The position numbers and the translations under genes are program-made. DNA of 64,000 nt from NCBI RefSeq assembly GCF_000717055.1, contig NZ_JNXI01000002.1:248001-312000 (forward strand), given 5' to 3'. Shown piece by piece: positions 7,204-15,232 of the stretch (its first letter is position 1; every line of letters starts with the position of its first letter). Source of the stretch: Streptomyces iakyrus. Lineage in GTDB: Bacteria; Actinomycetota; Actinomycetes; Streptomycetales; Streptomycetaceae. Below the pieces are notes generated by a model. The model made no database searches and was not told the DNA's origin. It was given only the letters and a program-made list of their open reading frames with translations.

Positions 7204-10200
7204 TCAGGCGGTCCGTCTCGGCGCGGCCTCCCGGGCGCGCGCGTCGGCCGGGCCGTCCGGCAGGCGGTCGAGCCGCTCACGAACCTGCTCGGCATCCGGA
7301 TGGCCGAACTCCGCGAAGATCGCGAGGGCGTGCCGCCAGCTCGCCCGGGCCGCCTCGGGCTCTCCGCCGTCGAAGTGGACATCCCCGAGATGGCCCAGCG
7401 TGTGGCCCTCGCCCCAGCGGTTGCCGATGTCCCGGTGGGTCGCGAGCGCCCGGTGGTAGTGGCCGACGGACTCGCCGTGGCGGCCCAGCCGGTGATGGAT
7501 CGTGCCGAGGATGTCGAGGGTGACGCCCTCGACCCAGCGGTTGCCGCCCGCCCGCAGGACGACCAGCGCCCGCTGGAGGCAGTCGAGGGCCTCGTCGTAG
7601 CGTCCCATCCGCTGGTAGGCGTCGCCCAGGTTGCTCAGGGCGATGCCCTCACCCCAGACGTTGCCCGCGATGCGGTCGAGGGCCAGCCCGCGGCGGGCGT
7701 ACTCGACGGCTTCGCGGAGCCGGCCCGCGTGCAGGTAGGCGTCGCCGAGATTGGCGATCACCGATGCCCGGGCCACCCTGTCCCCCAGCTCCCGGCTCAG
7801 CGCCAGCGCCAGGCGCAGGTGCTCGACGGCCTCGTCGAACCGGCCGGCGCTGCGCAGCGCGGCGGCCGTGTCGGCCAGGCCCTGGGCCTCCCCTTCCCGA
7901 TCCCCGGCGCCGCGGGCTGCGGCCAGTCCCGTCCGTGTGGTGTCCAGCCAGTCGTGCACGTGGCTGCGGAGGTAGAAGAAGCCCCACAGGACAGCGGGCA
8001 GTCGCCACGCGGTGCCGGTGTGCCCGGCCTGGGCGGCCTGGTGCACGGCGACGATCAGGTTGGGCCGTTCGGCCTCGCACCAGTCCAGCGCCCGTTCGTG
8101 CGTGGTGAACTCCAGCGGCCGGCAGTCCTGCGGCCGCGGCTCCAGCGGGATGCGACGACGGGTGGGGGTGATGTGCGGGTAGGCCGCGTCGGCGGTGTGC
8201 AGATACCAGGTCAGCAACCGCTGGAGCGCCAGATCCCGGTTTTGCGGGGTCTCCTCCACCCCCACGCGTTCGGCGGCGTACACACGGAGCAGGTCGTGCA
8301 GGGTATAGCGCCCCGGGAAGTGCTCGGTGAGCAGGTGGGCACGGGTCAGTTCGGCGAGGAGCCCACGCGCTTCACGCGCAGCGAGTCCGGCCAGGGCGGC
8401 CGCCGCCGGCGCGGAGATGTCCGGCCCCGCGTGCAGCCCCAGGAGCCGGAACAGACGCGCGGCCGGAGCGGACAGCGCCTTGTAGGACCAGGAGAAGACC
8501 GCCCGCACGTCGGTGGTGATGTCGTCGCCGCCGGTGAAGGCGTCCAGGCTGCCGTGGCTTTCGTTCACCTCGTCGGCGATGGCGCTCAGCGGGAACCCGG
8601 GGTGGGCGCAGGCGTGCGCGGCGACGATGGCGAGGGCGAGCGGCAGGCGGGCGCACCGCGCGATGATCTCGTCCGCGGCCCGTGGTTCCGCGGCCAGCCG
8701 GTCGCTGCCGAGGCGCCGGGCCAGCAGGTCGTGCGCCTCGGCCGGGGAGAGCTGGTCCAGCGTCAGGGGGTGTGCCCCCTCGCCGGCGACCAGACCCGTG
8801 AGCCGGTTGCGGCTGGTGACGATGACCAGGCAGCCCGGGGAGCCGGGCAGCAGCGGGCGCACCTGCTCGGTGTCGCGGGCGTTGTCGAGCAGGATCAGCA
8901 CCCTGCGGCGGGCCAGCAGGCTGCGGTACAGCGCGACCTGGGCGTCGAGGCCGGCGGGTATGCGCATCGGCGGTACGCCGAGGGCGTCGAGGAAGCCGCG
9001 TACCGCTTCGTCCGGCGTCAGCGCGGAGCCGGTCGGGTCGAAGCCGCGCAGGTTGACGTAGAGCTGACCGCCGGGGAACCGTTCGGCGACGCGGTGGGCC
9101 CAGTGCACCGCCAGGGTCGACTTGCCGATCCCGCCCATGCCTCCGATGGCGCTGATCACCACGGTCGACGGGGGGCTGCCGTCCCGGGGCAGCAGGTCCC
9201 CGATCAAGCCGAGTTCGGTGTCCCGCCCGGCGAACGTGGGGAGGTCCGCGGGCAGTTGGGCGGGGCGGGCCGGCTGGAACGGCGACCCGTGCGGGTCGGC
9301 GGGGCCGGGCCGGGCCGCGTCGTCCGGCGCCGTCCCTCCCGCCGTGGCACCGTCGTCCGTCGTCCCGTCCTGCGCTGCGGCGCCGGACCGTGCCGCCCGT
9401 ACGGACGGCCGGGCCCGCCCGGGCGCCGCCGGAGCCGGGCTCCGGGCCTGGTGCGGCATCAGGGCCGGGTCGGCCGCCAGGATGCGGTCGTGCAGGTCCT
9501 GGAGCGACAGCCCGGGTTCGACGCCCAGTTCCGCCACCAGGGCAGCGCGTGTCCCGCGGTACGCGGCCAGTGCCTCGGCCTGCCGTCCCGAGCGGTACAG
9601 GGCGAGCATGAGCAGGCGGCACAGCTCCTCGCGCAGGGGGTGTTTGGCGGTGAGCGGGAGCAGCTCGGCGATCACCTCATGGTGGCGTCCGAGTTCGATA
9701 TCGGCGTCCAGCCGGGCCTCCAGCGCGGTCAGCCACTCCTCGTCCAGCCAGGAGCGCGCCGTCTCGGCGAGCGGGCCGGGGACTCCGGTCAGTGCGGCGC
9801 CCCGCCAGCCGTCCAGCGCTGCGCGCAGCAGGTCCGCGGCGGCGGACACGTCACCCGCGGCGCGCGTCTTCTTCGCCTCCGCGACCCGGCGCTGGAACAC
9901 GGCGAGGTCCAGGCCGTCGTCCGGAACGCGCAGCAGATAACCGTCACCGACGGAGACGAGTGCCCGGGGCTGCTCCGCCGGACCGCGGTCGGGCTCCAGC
10001 ACCTTGCGCAGGCGCGACACGTAGGTCCGCAGAACGGAGACGGCGGCAGCGGGCGGCTCCTCTCCCCAGACGGCGTCGATGAGGTCGCCGAGCGGCAGAG
10101 GGCGCCCGCGTCGTAAGAGGAGCGCCGCCAGCACCACCCTCTGCTGCGGTGAGCCGAGGTCGAGTTCCCGCTCCCCGCGCCATGCCCTGACCGGCCCCAG

Positions 10201-10233
10201 CACAGCGAAACGGAAGGTATTCACGTAGTCCAC
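7204..10233 (-). CDS. AfsR/SARP-type transcriptional regulator with NB-ARC and TPR domains
   Basis: 1009 aa. Residues 1-100 are an OmpR-like winged helix (FAVLGPVRAW...GSPQQRVVLAALLL) and residues 105-250 the BTAD helical domain. Residues 330-560 form an NB-ARC/AP-ATPase with Walker A GGMGGIGKST and Walker B RVLILLDNA. Residues 700-950 are TPRs (GNRWGEG-type repeats). The family activates secondary-metabolite or developmental genes by binding direct repeats at -35 regions. The GTG at 10233 sits 6 nt after a TAGAGT -10 box, which suggests a leaderless mRNA; the next GTG at 10224 is an alternative. A perfect palindrome CGGAAC-N5-GTTCCG lies upstream at 10277-10293. Target unknown. Confidence 0.93.
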   Translation of the reverse strand: MDYVNTFRFAVLGPVRAWRGERELDLGSPQQRVVLAALLLRRGRPLPLGDLIDAVWGEEPPAAAVSVLRTYVSRLRKVLEPDRGPAEQPRALVSVGDGYLLRVPDDGLDLAVFQRRVAEAKKTRAAGDVSAAADLLRAALDGWRGAALTGVPGPLAETARSWLDEEWLTALEARLDADIELGRHHEVIAELLPLTAKHPLREELCRLLMLALYRSGRQAEALAAYRGTRAALVAELGVEPGLSLQDLHDRILAADPALMPHQARSPAPAAPGRARPSVRAARSGAAAQDGTTDDGATAGGTAPDDAARPGPADPHGSPFQPARPAQLPADLPTFAGRDTELGLIGDLLPRDGSPPSTVVISAIGGMGGIGKSTLAVHWAHRVAERFPGGQLYVNLRGFDPTGSALTPDEAVRGFLDALGVPPMRIPAGLDAQVALYRSLLARRRVLILLDNARDTEQVRPLLPGSPGCLVIVTSRNRLTGLVAGEGAHPLTLDQLSPAEAHDLLARRLGSDRLAAEPRAADEIIARCARLPLALAIVAAHACAHPGFPLSAIADEVNESHGSLDAFTGGDDITTDVRAVFSWSYKALSAPAARLFRLLGLHAGPDISAPAAAALAGLAAREARGLLAELTRAHLLTEHFPGRYTLHDLLRVYAAERVGVEETPQNRDLALQRLLTWYLHTADAAYPHITPTRRRIPLEPRPQDCRPLEFTTHERALDWCEAERPNLIVAVHQAAQAGHTGTAWRLPAVLWGFFYLRSHVHDWLDTTRTGLAAARGAGDREGEAQGLADTAAALRSAGRFDEAVEHLRLALALSRELGDRVARASVIANLGDAYLHAGRLREAVEYARRGLALDRIAGNVWGEGIALSNLGDAYQRMGRYDEALDCLQRALVVLRAGGNRWVEGVTLDILGTIHHRLGRHGESVGHYHRALATHRDIGNRWGEGHTLGHLGDVHFDGGEPEAARASWRHALAIFAEFGHPDAEQVRERLDRLPDGPADARAREAAPRRTA

Positions 10234-10276
10234 GTTCGGACTCTAGTGCGCACCAGCTCCGGCACGCCCACTGCCT

Positions 10277-10293
10277 CGGAACATGCCGTTCCG
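10277..10293. promoter_or_regulatory. palindrome between the SARP and ChW-protein genes
   Basis: CGGAAC-ATGCC-GTTCCG is a perfect 6-bp inverted repeat, about 27 bp upstream of the SARP -10 and 50 bp from the divergent ECF-like promoter. It is a candidate operator for either gene. Confidence 0.4.
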
Positions 10294-10342
10294 TCACCTG
10301 TCACCGCTGACGTACCGCTCTTTCCCCTTTTTACCCGCGAGT

Positions 10343-10371
10343 TGAACCGTGGACGACCGGTGTCCGTTGCG
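10343..10371 (+). promoter_or_regulatory. ECF-like promoter motif upstream of the ChW-like protein
   Basis: TGAACC at 10343-10348, a 16-nt spacer and CGTTGCG at 10365-10371, about 65 nt before the ATG at 10437. One mismatch from the other copies in the -10 box. Confidence 0.5.
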
Positions 10372-10436
10372 TACGCGGGCACCGCCGACACCGCCCCGGC
10401 CGCGCGACCGGCCGGGAACACCAGAGAGGAACGCCG

Positions 10437-11834
10437 ATGAGCCCGGGCCAAGAGGAAGCGGACGAGCCGGTCACGGTGGCCGAACACGCCACGCAGCGGG
10501 GGCCGTCCGAGCCTTCCCCGCACTTCACGGTGGTCATCTCCGGCGACGGATCGGCAGCCGTCGACGGCGAACCGGTGCCGGTCGCGGAGGGGACGACGGT
10601 CGACGCAGCGATCCTCGACCTCCTGCACGCACACGCGCGCGACCGGAACACCGCCGTCACGGCGGCGATCTCCGACCCCGCCGCCGGGTATGTGGCACAC
10701 GTCGAGGTCTTCCCCGACGGCTCCAGCGCGCTGCGGCAGCAGGAGGAAGCGGAGGGAGTGACGGATCCGGCGACGTCCCTCGTCCACGAGGCCGCCGGCC
10801 CCTCCGAGGACGACCGGGACGACCGGGACGATCCTGACGTCGTCGACGAGGCGGCCTACGCGCTGCCCGAGTCCGAGAGGGCCCCGGCCGCCCGCCCCGT
10901 ACCACAGCCCGCACCCGCCCGCCGGCCCGGCGCACGCCAGTCGGACGACGAGTTCGGCGGGCCGGGACTGCTCGGCAGGCCGCTGGTGATCGGGCCGGTG
11001 GCGCTCGGTGTGGCCGCCCTGGTCGTCGTGCCGCTGGTGATCCTGGGCAGCGGCGGTTCCGGTGACGGCGGAAACCGGGAGGAGACGGCCGCGCGTGCGG
11101 GCGGTTCGCCTTCGGCCTCACCGGCTCTGTCGCCGTCCTCGCTGCCGATCCCGCCGCCGTCCGTCTCCCCGTCGGCCGGGTACAAGGACAAGACCAGGGA
11201 CAAGGACAAGGACGGGGACAAGGAGGGGAACGGCAAGAAGCCGACACCGAAGGACACGTCGGGGGCGAAGGGCTCGGGCAAGGTCACCGTCACCGTCACG
11301 GCCAGGCCCCCGGCGGCCACCACCACCGTCACCGCCGAGCCCGCGCAGGAGACCGCGGCCAGTGCCGTGAAGCGGCTCGCCGCGAACGACCCCTCCGGAC
11401 GGCACATCTGCTACCGCGCGTACGTCTCGGGGCAGGGCTGGCAGAAGCCGGTGTGCGACGGCACGATCGCCGGCACATCGGGCCGGAACCGGCCGATCAA
11501 GGCCCTCAACATCGCGGTGCACGGTGTCGGCGGATCAGCCGCCAACGCCTTCCGGCACTCGGCGAAGCCGGTCGACGGCCGCGGCGCGTGGCAGCCCAGC
11601 TGGACGGCCGTCACCGGCGACGGCCGGAACTTCACCATCGGCAGCGCCAAGCGGAACGCGCCGAACATGCTGGGCTTCGCGATGAACGTCGGTACCGGCG
11701 AGATCTGCAACACCGTCCGGCTGCGCGGCCACGACTGGGGCGAACGGGCGTGCAGCAAGCCCCGCCCCGACTTCACCTTCGGCGGCACCCTGGACAACGA
11801 GGTCTGGCTGGAGGCCGTGAAGCTCACGGTGTGA
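10437..11834 (+). CDS. single-pass membrane protein with an extracytoplasmic ChW-like domain
   Basis: 465 aa; the ATG at 10437 follows AGAGAGGAA. Residues 28-100 are a small beta-rich cytoplasmic domain (HFTVVISGDGSAAVDG...). Residues 182-204 are the only membrane helix, and residues 205-330 a Ser/Pro then Lys/Asp-rich stalk. The C-terminal part (about 345-465) contains GQGWQKPVCDGTIAGTSG followed by PIKALNIAV, which resembles the ChW (hydrophobic W) repeat found in surface proteins. A wall-facing sensing or binding role is inferred. It shares the ECF-like promoter motif and ends 11 nt from the convergent kinase gene. Confidence 0.7.
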   Translation: MSPGQEEADEPVTVAEHATQRGPSEPSPHFTVVISGDGSAAVDGEPVPVAEGTTVDAAILDLLHAHARDRNTAVTAAISDPAAGYVAHVEVFPDGSSALRQQEEAEGVTDPATSLVHEAAGPSEDDRDDRDDPDVVDEAAYALPESERAPAARPVPQPAPARRPGARQSDDEFGGPGLLGRPLVIGPVALGVAALVVVPLVILGSGGSGDGGNREETAARAGGSPSASPALSPSSLPIPPPSVSPSAGYKDKTRDKDKDGDKEGNGKKPTPKDTSGAKGSGKVTVTVTARPPAATTTVTAEPAQETAASAVKRLAANDPSGRHICYRAYVSGQGWQKPVCDGTIAGTSGRNRPIKALNIAVHGVGGSAANAFRHSAKPVDGRGAWQPSWTAVTGDGRNFTIGSAKRNAPNMLGFAMNVGTGEICNTVRLRGHDWGERACSKPRPDFTFGGTLDNEVWLEAVKLTV

Positions 11835-11845
11835 GCGTGTGGCGA

Positions 11846-13492
11846 TCACGTCGCCGCACGCTGCCAGATCGTCATGTCCATCGTGAGGGCGGCGAGTTCC
11901 GGCAGCGCGGTCGACTTCGTCTGGACCGTGAGCAGGGCGATGTCCCCGGTTTTGTGCTTGACGCAGATCTGACCTGCCACCGGCACCGAGGCCAGCGGCC
12001 AGCGGCGCTGGTCGGCATGCGCCAGCATGAGCCGGCACTCGTCGAGGGAGACGCCCTCGTCGGTGAACATCTGGATGAAGACACTGGTGTCGCTCTCCAG
12101 CGCACATCCGGCGTCCTCGCAGTCGAAACGGATGTCGCCCTCGCGGTCGTCGCGCTGGAACGGCTCCTCGAAGCTCAGCGAGCTCTTCGCGTCCAGCCTC
12201 TGGAGCGTCCGGCCGATGGGGCGCGGCGTCCCGGAGGCCGTCGGGGAGGGCTGCGTGGCCCGCGGTGTCCGGCCCTCGGCATCCGCGACGGCCCCGGAGG
12301 CCGAAGGCGACGGCGTGGACGCGTCCCCCGACCGCCCGGACCTGCCCGGGTCAGGCGTCGCCGGTGCGCCGGCCACCCAATCGCGGAACCTGTTCCCCGC
12401 GTCCTGGACGGTCCACAGCAGGCCGCCCAGGGCCACCACCCCCGCCGTCACGGCCGCGGCCGTGATCAGCGCGGTGCGCCGGCCTCGGGCACGCCGCTTC
12501 CCCGGCCCGCCCGGCAGCGGCTGGGGCTGGGTGACGACCAGCGGCTGATGCTGGACGCGTGTGGGAGTGGAGAGACTCGTGGGAGCGGAGAACGGGGCCG
12601 GGACCGTCGGCTCCGGTCCCGTGACGTCCCGCCACACGGCCGGGCCCGCGCCCGCGTCGGCGTCCGCGCCCAGTCGCCGCCGGCACCAGTCGACGATCTC
12701 CGCCAGGTCCGCCCGGTCCTTCGGATCGGCGGCCAGGCATCGGTCGAACAGCGGTCGGAGCTGCTCGGGCAGCACGGACAGATCGGGCCGGTCGTGCACG
12801 ATCCGGTACAGCACGCCGAGCGCCGATCCGTCTCCGTACAGAGGGCGGCCCAGGGCCGCGAACGCGGCCGTCTGGCCCAGGGCGAAGACGTCGGTCGCCG
12901 CCGTGACCTCGCCCACGGAGGCTTGCTCGGGGGCCATGAAGTGGGGCGTGCCGACAGCGGCGCCGGTGGCGGTGTGCGAGGTGAAGCCGGCGGCCAGCGA
13001 GATGCCGAAGTCGATCACGCGCGGCCCGTCGGCGGCGAGCAGCACGTTCGACGGCTTGAGGTCCCGGTGCACGATCCCGGCGGCGTGAATGGCCTGGAGT
13101 GCCTCGGCCACCCCCGCCACCAGCCACAGCACCGCGGGCACCGGCAGGGGTCCCCGGCTGGCGACCGCCTCCGCCAGGGACGGGCCGGGCACGTACAGCG
13201 TGGCCGCCCAGGGCGGTGTGCCGTCCGCGTCGGCGTCGATGAGCTCGGCGGTGTACGCGCCCCGGACCCGCCGGGCCGCCTCCACCTCCCGGCGGAACCG
13301 CCGCCGGAACTCCGGGTCGTCGGCCAGTTCCGGCCGGACCACCTTGATCGCCACCGGTCGGCCGCCCTGCGTGTGCGAGAGGTAGACCCGGCCCATCCCA
13401 CCCGCACCGAGCCGGGCGGCGAGGCGGTATCCGGCCACCACGGGCGGATCGTCGCCCCGCAACGGCTGGAACACCTCGGTCGCGTGGTTCAT
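11846..13492 (-). CDS. receptor-type serine/threonine protein kinase
   Basis: 548 aa from the ATG at 13492, preceded by GGGGGAGACGAG. Residues 20-290 are a Hanks-type kinase: Gly loop RLGAGGMGRVY, Lys50 (VAIKVV), HRDLKPSN with Asp144, DFGIS with Asp161 and MAPEQ. A Pro/Ser-rich linker precedes one membrane helix (ITAAAVTAGVVALGGLLW, near residue 395). The roughly 130-residue outer domain has four or so cysteines and is not PASTA. It probably senses an external or wall signal. The gene is convergent with the ChW-like protein. A palindrome lies in its upstream region (13525-13543). Confidence 0.92.
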   Translation of the reverse strand: MNHATEVFQPLRGDDPPVVAGYRLAARLGAGGMGRVYLSHTQGGRPVAIKVVRPELADDPEFRRRFRREVEAARRVRGAYTAELIDADADGTPPWAATLYVPGPSLAEAVASRGPLPVPAVLWLVAGVAEALQAIHAAGIVHRDLKPSNVLLAADGPRVIDFGISLAAGFTSHTATGAAVGTPHFMAPEQASVGEVTAATDVFALGQTAAFAALGRPLYGDGSALGVLYRIVHDRPDLSVLPEQLRPLFDRCLAADPKDRADLAEIVDWCRRRLGADADAGAGPAVWRDVTGPEPTVPAPFSAPTSLSTPTRVQHQPLVVTQPQPLPGGPGKRRARGRRTALITAAAVTAGVVALGGLLWTVQDAGNRFRDWVAGAPATPDPGRSGRSGDASTPSPSASGAVADAEGRTPRATQPSPTASGTPRPIGRTLQRLDAKSSLSFEEPFQRDDREGDIRFDCEDAGCALESDTSVFIQMFTDEGVSLDECRLMLAHADQRRWPLASVPVAGQICVKHKTGDIALLTVQTKSTALPELAALTMDMTIWQRAAT

Positions 13493-13524
13493 CGGCTCGT
13501 CTCCCCCTCGTCCCCTGGTCCCCC

Positions 13525-13543
13525 GGTCAACCAGGAGTTGACC
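13525..13543. promoter_or_regulatory. palindrome GGTCAAC-N5-GTTGACC upstream of the kinase
   Basis: A perfect 7-bp inverted repeat with a 5-nt centre, 33 nt from the kinase ATG and just downstream of TAGGCT (13551-13556 on the minus strand). Its core TCAAC-N5-GTTGA equals the operator core seen at the uraD and catalase promoters. Confidence 0.45.
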
Positions 13544-13574
13544 AAGGCAGAAGCCTAAGCGGAGTCCGGCGGGC

Positions 13575-14963
13575 TCATGACGCGGCCGGGGCCTTGGGCG
13601 GGCTGGTGAGTTCCTCGCCCGCCTCCATCGGGTGGGTGACGTCATGGGCGTCGCGGCCGTGCCGGCCCAGGTGGTTGAAGACCAGGTTGAGCAGCACGGC
13701 CGCCACACAGCCCGTGGAGATGCCGGAGTCCAGGACGATCCGGGCCGTCTCCGGGAAGGCGTGGTAGAACTCCGGCGCCGTGATGGGGATGATGCCGACG
13801 GCCAGGGAGACCGCCACGATCAGGACGTTGTTGTCCCGGTCCAGGGCGGCCCGGACCAGGGTCTGGATGCCGCTGGCGGCGACCGAGCCGAACAGGACCA
13901 CGCCCGCCCCGCCGAGCACCGGGCGCGGTACGACGGCGATCAGCGAGGCCGCCATCGGGCACAGGCCCATCAGCACCAGGAAGCCGCCGCCCGCGGCGAC
14001 GACGTACCGGCTGCGGATCTTCGTCATGGCGACCAGGCCGATGTTCTGCGCGAAGGCGCTGCACATGAAGCCGTTGAAGAGCGGGCTGATCGCCGAGCCG
14101 AGGGTGTCGGCGCGCAGGCCGGCCGCGATGGTCCTCTCGTCGGCCGGGCGGTCGACGATCTCGCCCAGCGCCAGCATGTCGGCGGTCGATTCGGTCATCG
14201 ACACCACCATCACCACGCACATCGAGATGATCGCGGCGAGCTGGAACTGCGGGGCGCCGAAGTGGAACGGGGTGGGGAAGCCGATGACGGCCGCCTCCGC
14301 GACGGGGCCGAAGTCCGTGGCGCCGAACGGGATCGCGATCAGCGTGCCGATCACCAGGCCGAGCAGCACGGCGATCTGCTTGACGAAGCCCGTGGTGAAG
14401 CGGCGCAGCAGCAGCACGATCAGCAGGGTGACGGCCGCGAGGCCCAGGTTGGTCGCCGAGCCGTACTCGTGTGCCGTCGGATCGGGTCCCTGCGCCCAGC
14501 CGAAGGCGACCGGGAGCAGCGATATGCCGATCAGGGTGATGACCGTGCCCGTGACCACGGGCGGGAAGAAGCGGATCGCCTTGCAGAAGACGGGGGCCGC
14601 CAGGAAGCCCAGGAGTCCGGCGACGATGACCGCGCCGAAGATGATGGGCAGGGCGTCGGACTTGTCCTCCGTGGAGGCGACGATCGCGGTCATCGGGGCG
14701 ACACCGGCGAAGGTGACGCCGTTGACGAACGGCAGCCGGGCGCCGATCTTCCAGATACCGAGGGTCTGCAGGAAGGTGGCGAGGCCCGCGGTGAACAGGC
14801 AGGCGCCGGTGAGGAAGGTCAGGTCGCCGGCGGAGAGGCCGATGGCCGCGCCGACGATCAGGGGCGGGGCGACGACGCCCGCGTACATGGCGGCCACGTG
14901 CTGCAGGCCGGTCGTCGCCATCTTGAGTGCGGGGAGTTTTTCGTCAACGGGGTGGTCGGCCAC
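13575..14963 (-). CDS. NCS2-family nucleobase (probably urate/xanthine) permease
   Basis: 462 aa. The GTG at 14963 was chosen because GGAGGGACGCC lies directly upstream. About 12-14 hydrophobic helices run through the protein, starting GLQHVAAMYAGVVAPPLIVG, with the NCS2 signatures FGAPQFQLAAI and a conserved TESTADMLALGE stretch. NCS2 carriers import uracil, xanthine or urate with H+ or Na+. The neighbouring 8-oxoguanine deaminase and uricase genes make a purine substrate most likely; the exact one cannot be read from the sequence. Confidence 0.9.
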   Translation of the reverse strand: MADHPVDEKLPALKMATTGLQHVAAMYAGVVAPPLIVGAAIGLSAGDLTFLTGACLFTAGLATFLQTLGIWKIGARLPFVNGVTFAGVAPMTAIVASTEDKSDALPIIFGAVIVAGLLGFLAAPVFCKAIRFFPPVVTGTVITLIGISLLPVAFGWAQGPDPTAHEYGSATNLGLAAVTLLIVLLLRRFTTGFVKQIAVLLGLVIGTLIAIPFGATDFGPVAEAAVIGFPTPFHFGAPQFQLAAIISMCVVMVVSMTESTADMLALGEIVDRPADERTIAAGLRADTLGSAISPLFNGFMCSAFAQNIGLVAMTKIRSRYVVAAGGGFLVLMGLCPMAASLIAVVPRPVLGGAGVVLFGSVAASGIQTLVRAALDRDNNVLIVAVSLAVGIIPITAPEFYHAFPETARIVLDSGISTGCVAAVLLNLVFNHLGRHGRDAHDVTHPMEAGEELTSPPKAPAAS

Positions 14964-15232
14964 GGCGGCGTCCCTCCGGTCGGTTACACGGCTGGGCCCG
15001 AGGGCCGCCGTGGGTGTCAGGGAGGTGGTGCGGGGGTGGTCATGGGGGCACCTCCCTGCTCGAGCGAAGCCGAGAGCTTGGGGAGGGACCGGACATGCGG
15101 CGGACGGCGTGGGTGGCCGTTCCGGGGCGCGCGCGTGTACGCGCGCGCCCCGGAGACGACCGCCGTGGTCCCCGCTCGGGTCCACGGCCACCGGCCGGGA
15201 GCCGTCCCTCCCGGCCGGAGTCATCCGGGTGG
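14964..15232. repeat. intergenic with imperfect palindrome and a perfect GC hairpin
   Basis: No gene is seen here. At 15046-15087 an imperfect palindrome starts CACCTCCC, contains CTCGAGCGAAGCCGAG and ends GGGGAGGG; it resembles a short palindromic unit dispersed in Streptomyces genomes (recollection, not searched). At 15122-15153 a perfect 14-bp stem CCGGGGCGCGCGCG closes on the loop TGTA, a likely terminator for the 8-oxoguanine deaminase gene. The permease ribosome site lies at the left end. Confidence 0.6.

Noticed and set aside
7201..10116. 971-codon plus-strand open frame behind a good ribosome site
   Set aside because: Its protein is low-complexity Gly/Arg/Val mirror coding of the SARP regulator, whose domains and motifs on the minus strand are unmistakable. 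The start signals are kept as a finding, the frame is not called a gene.
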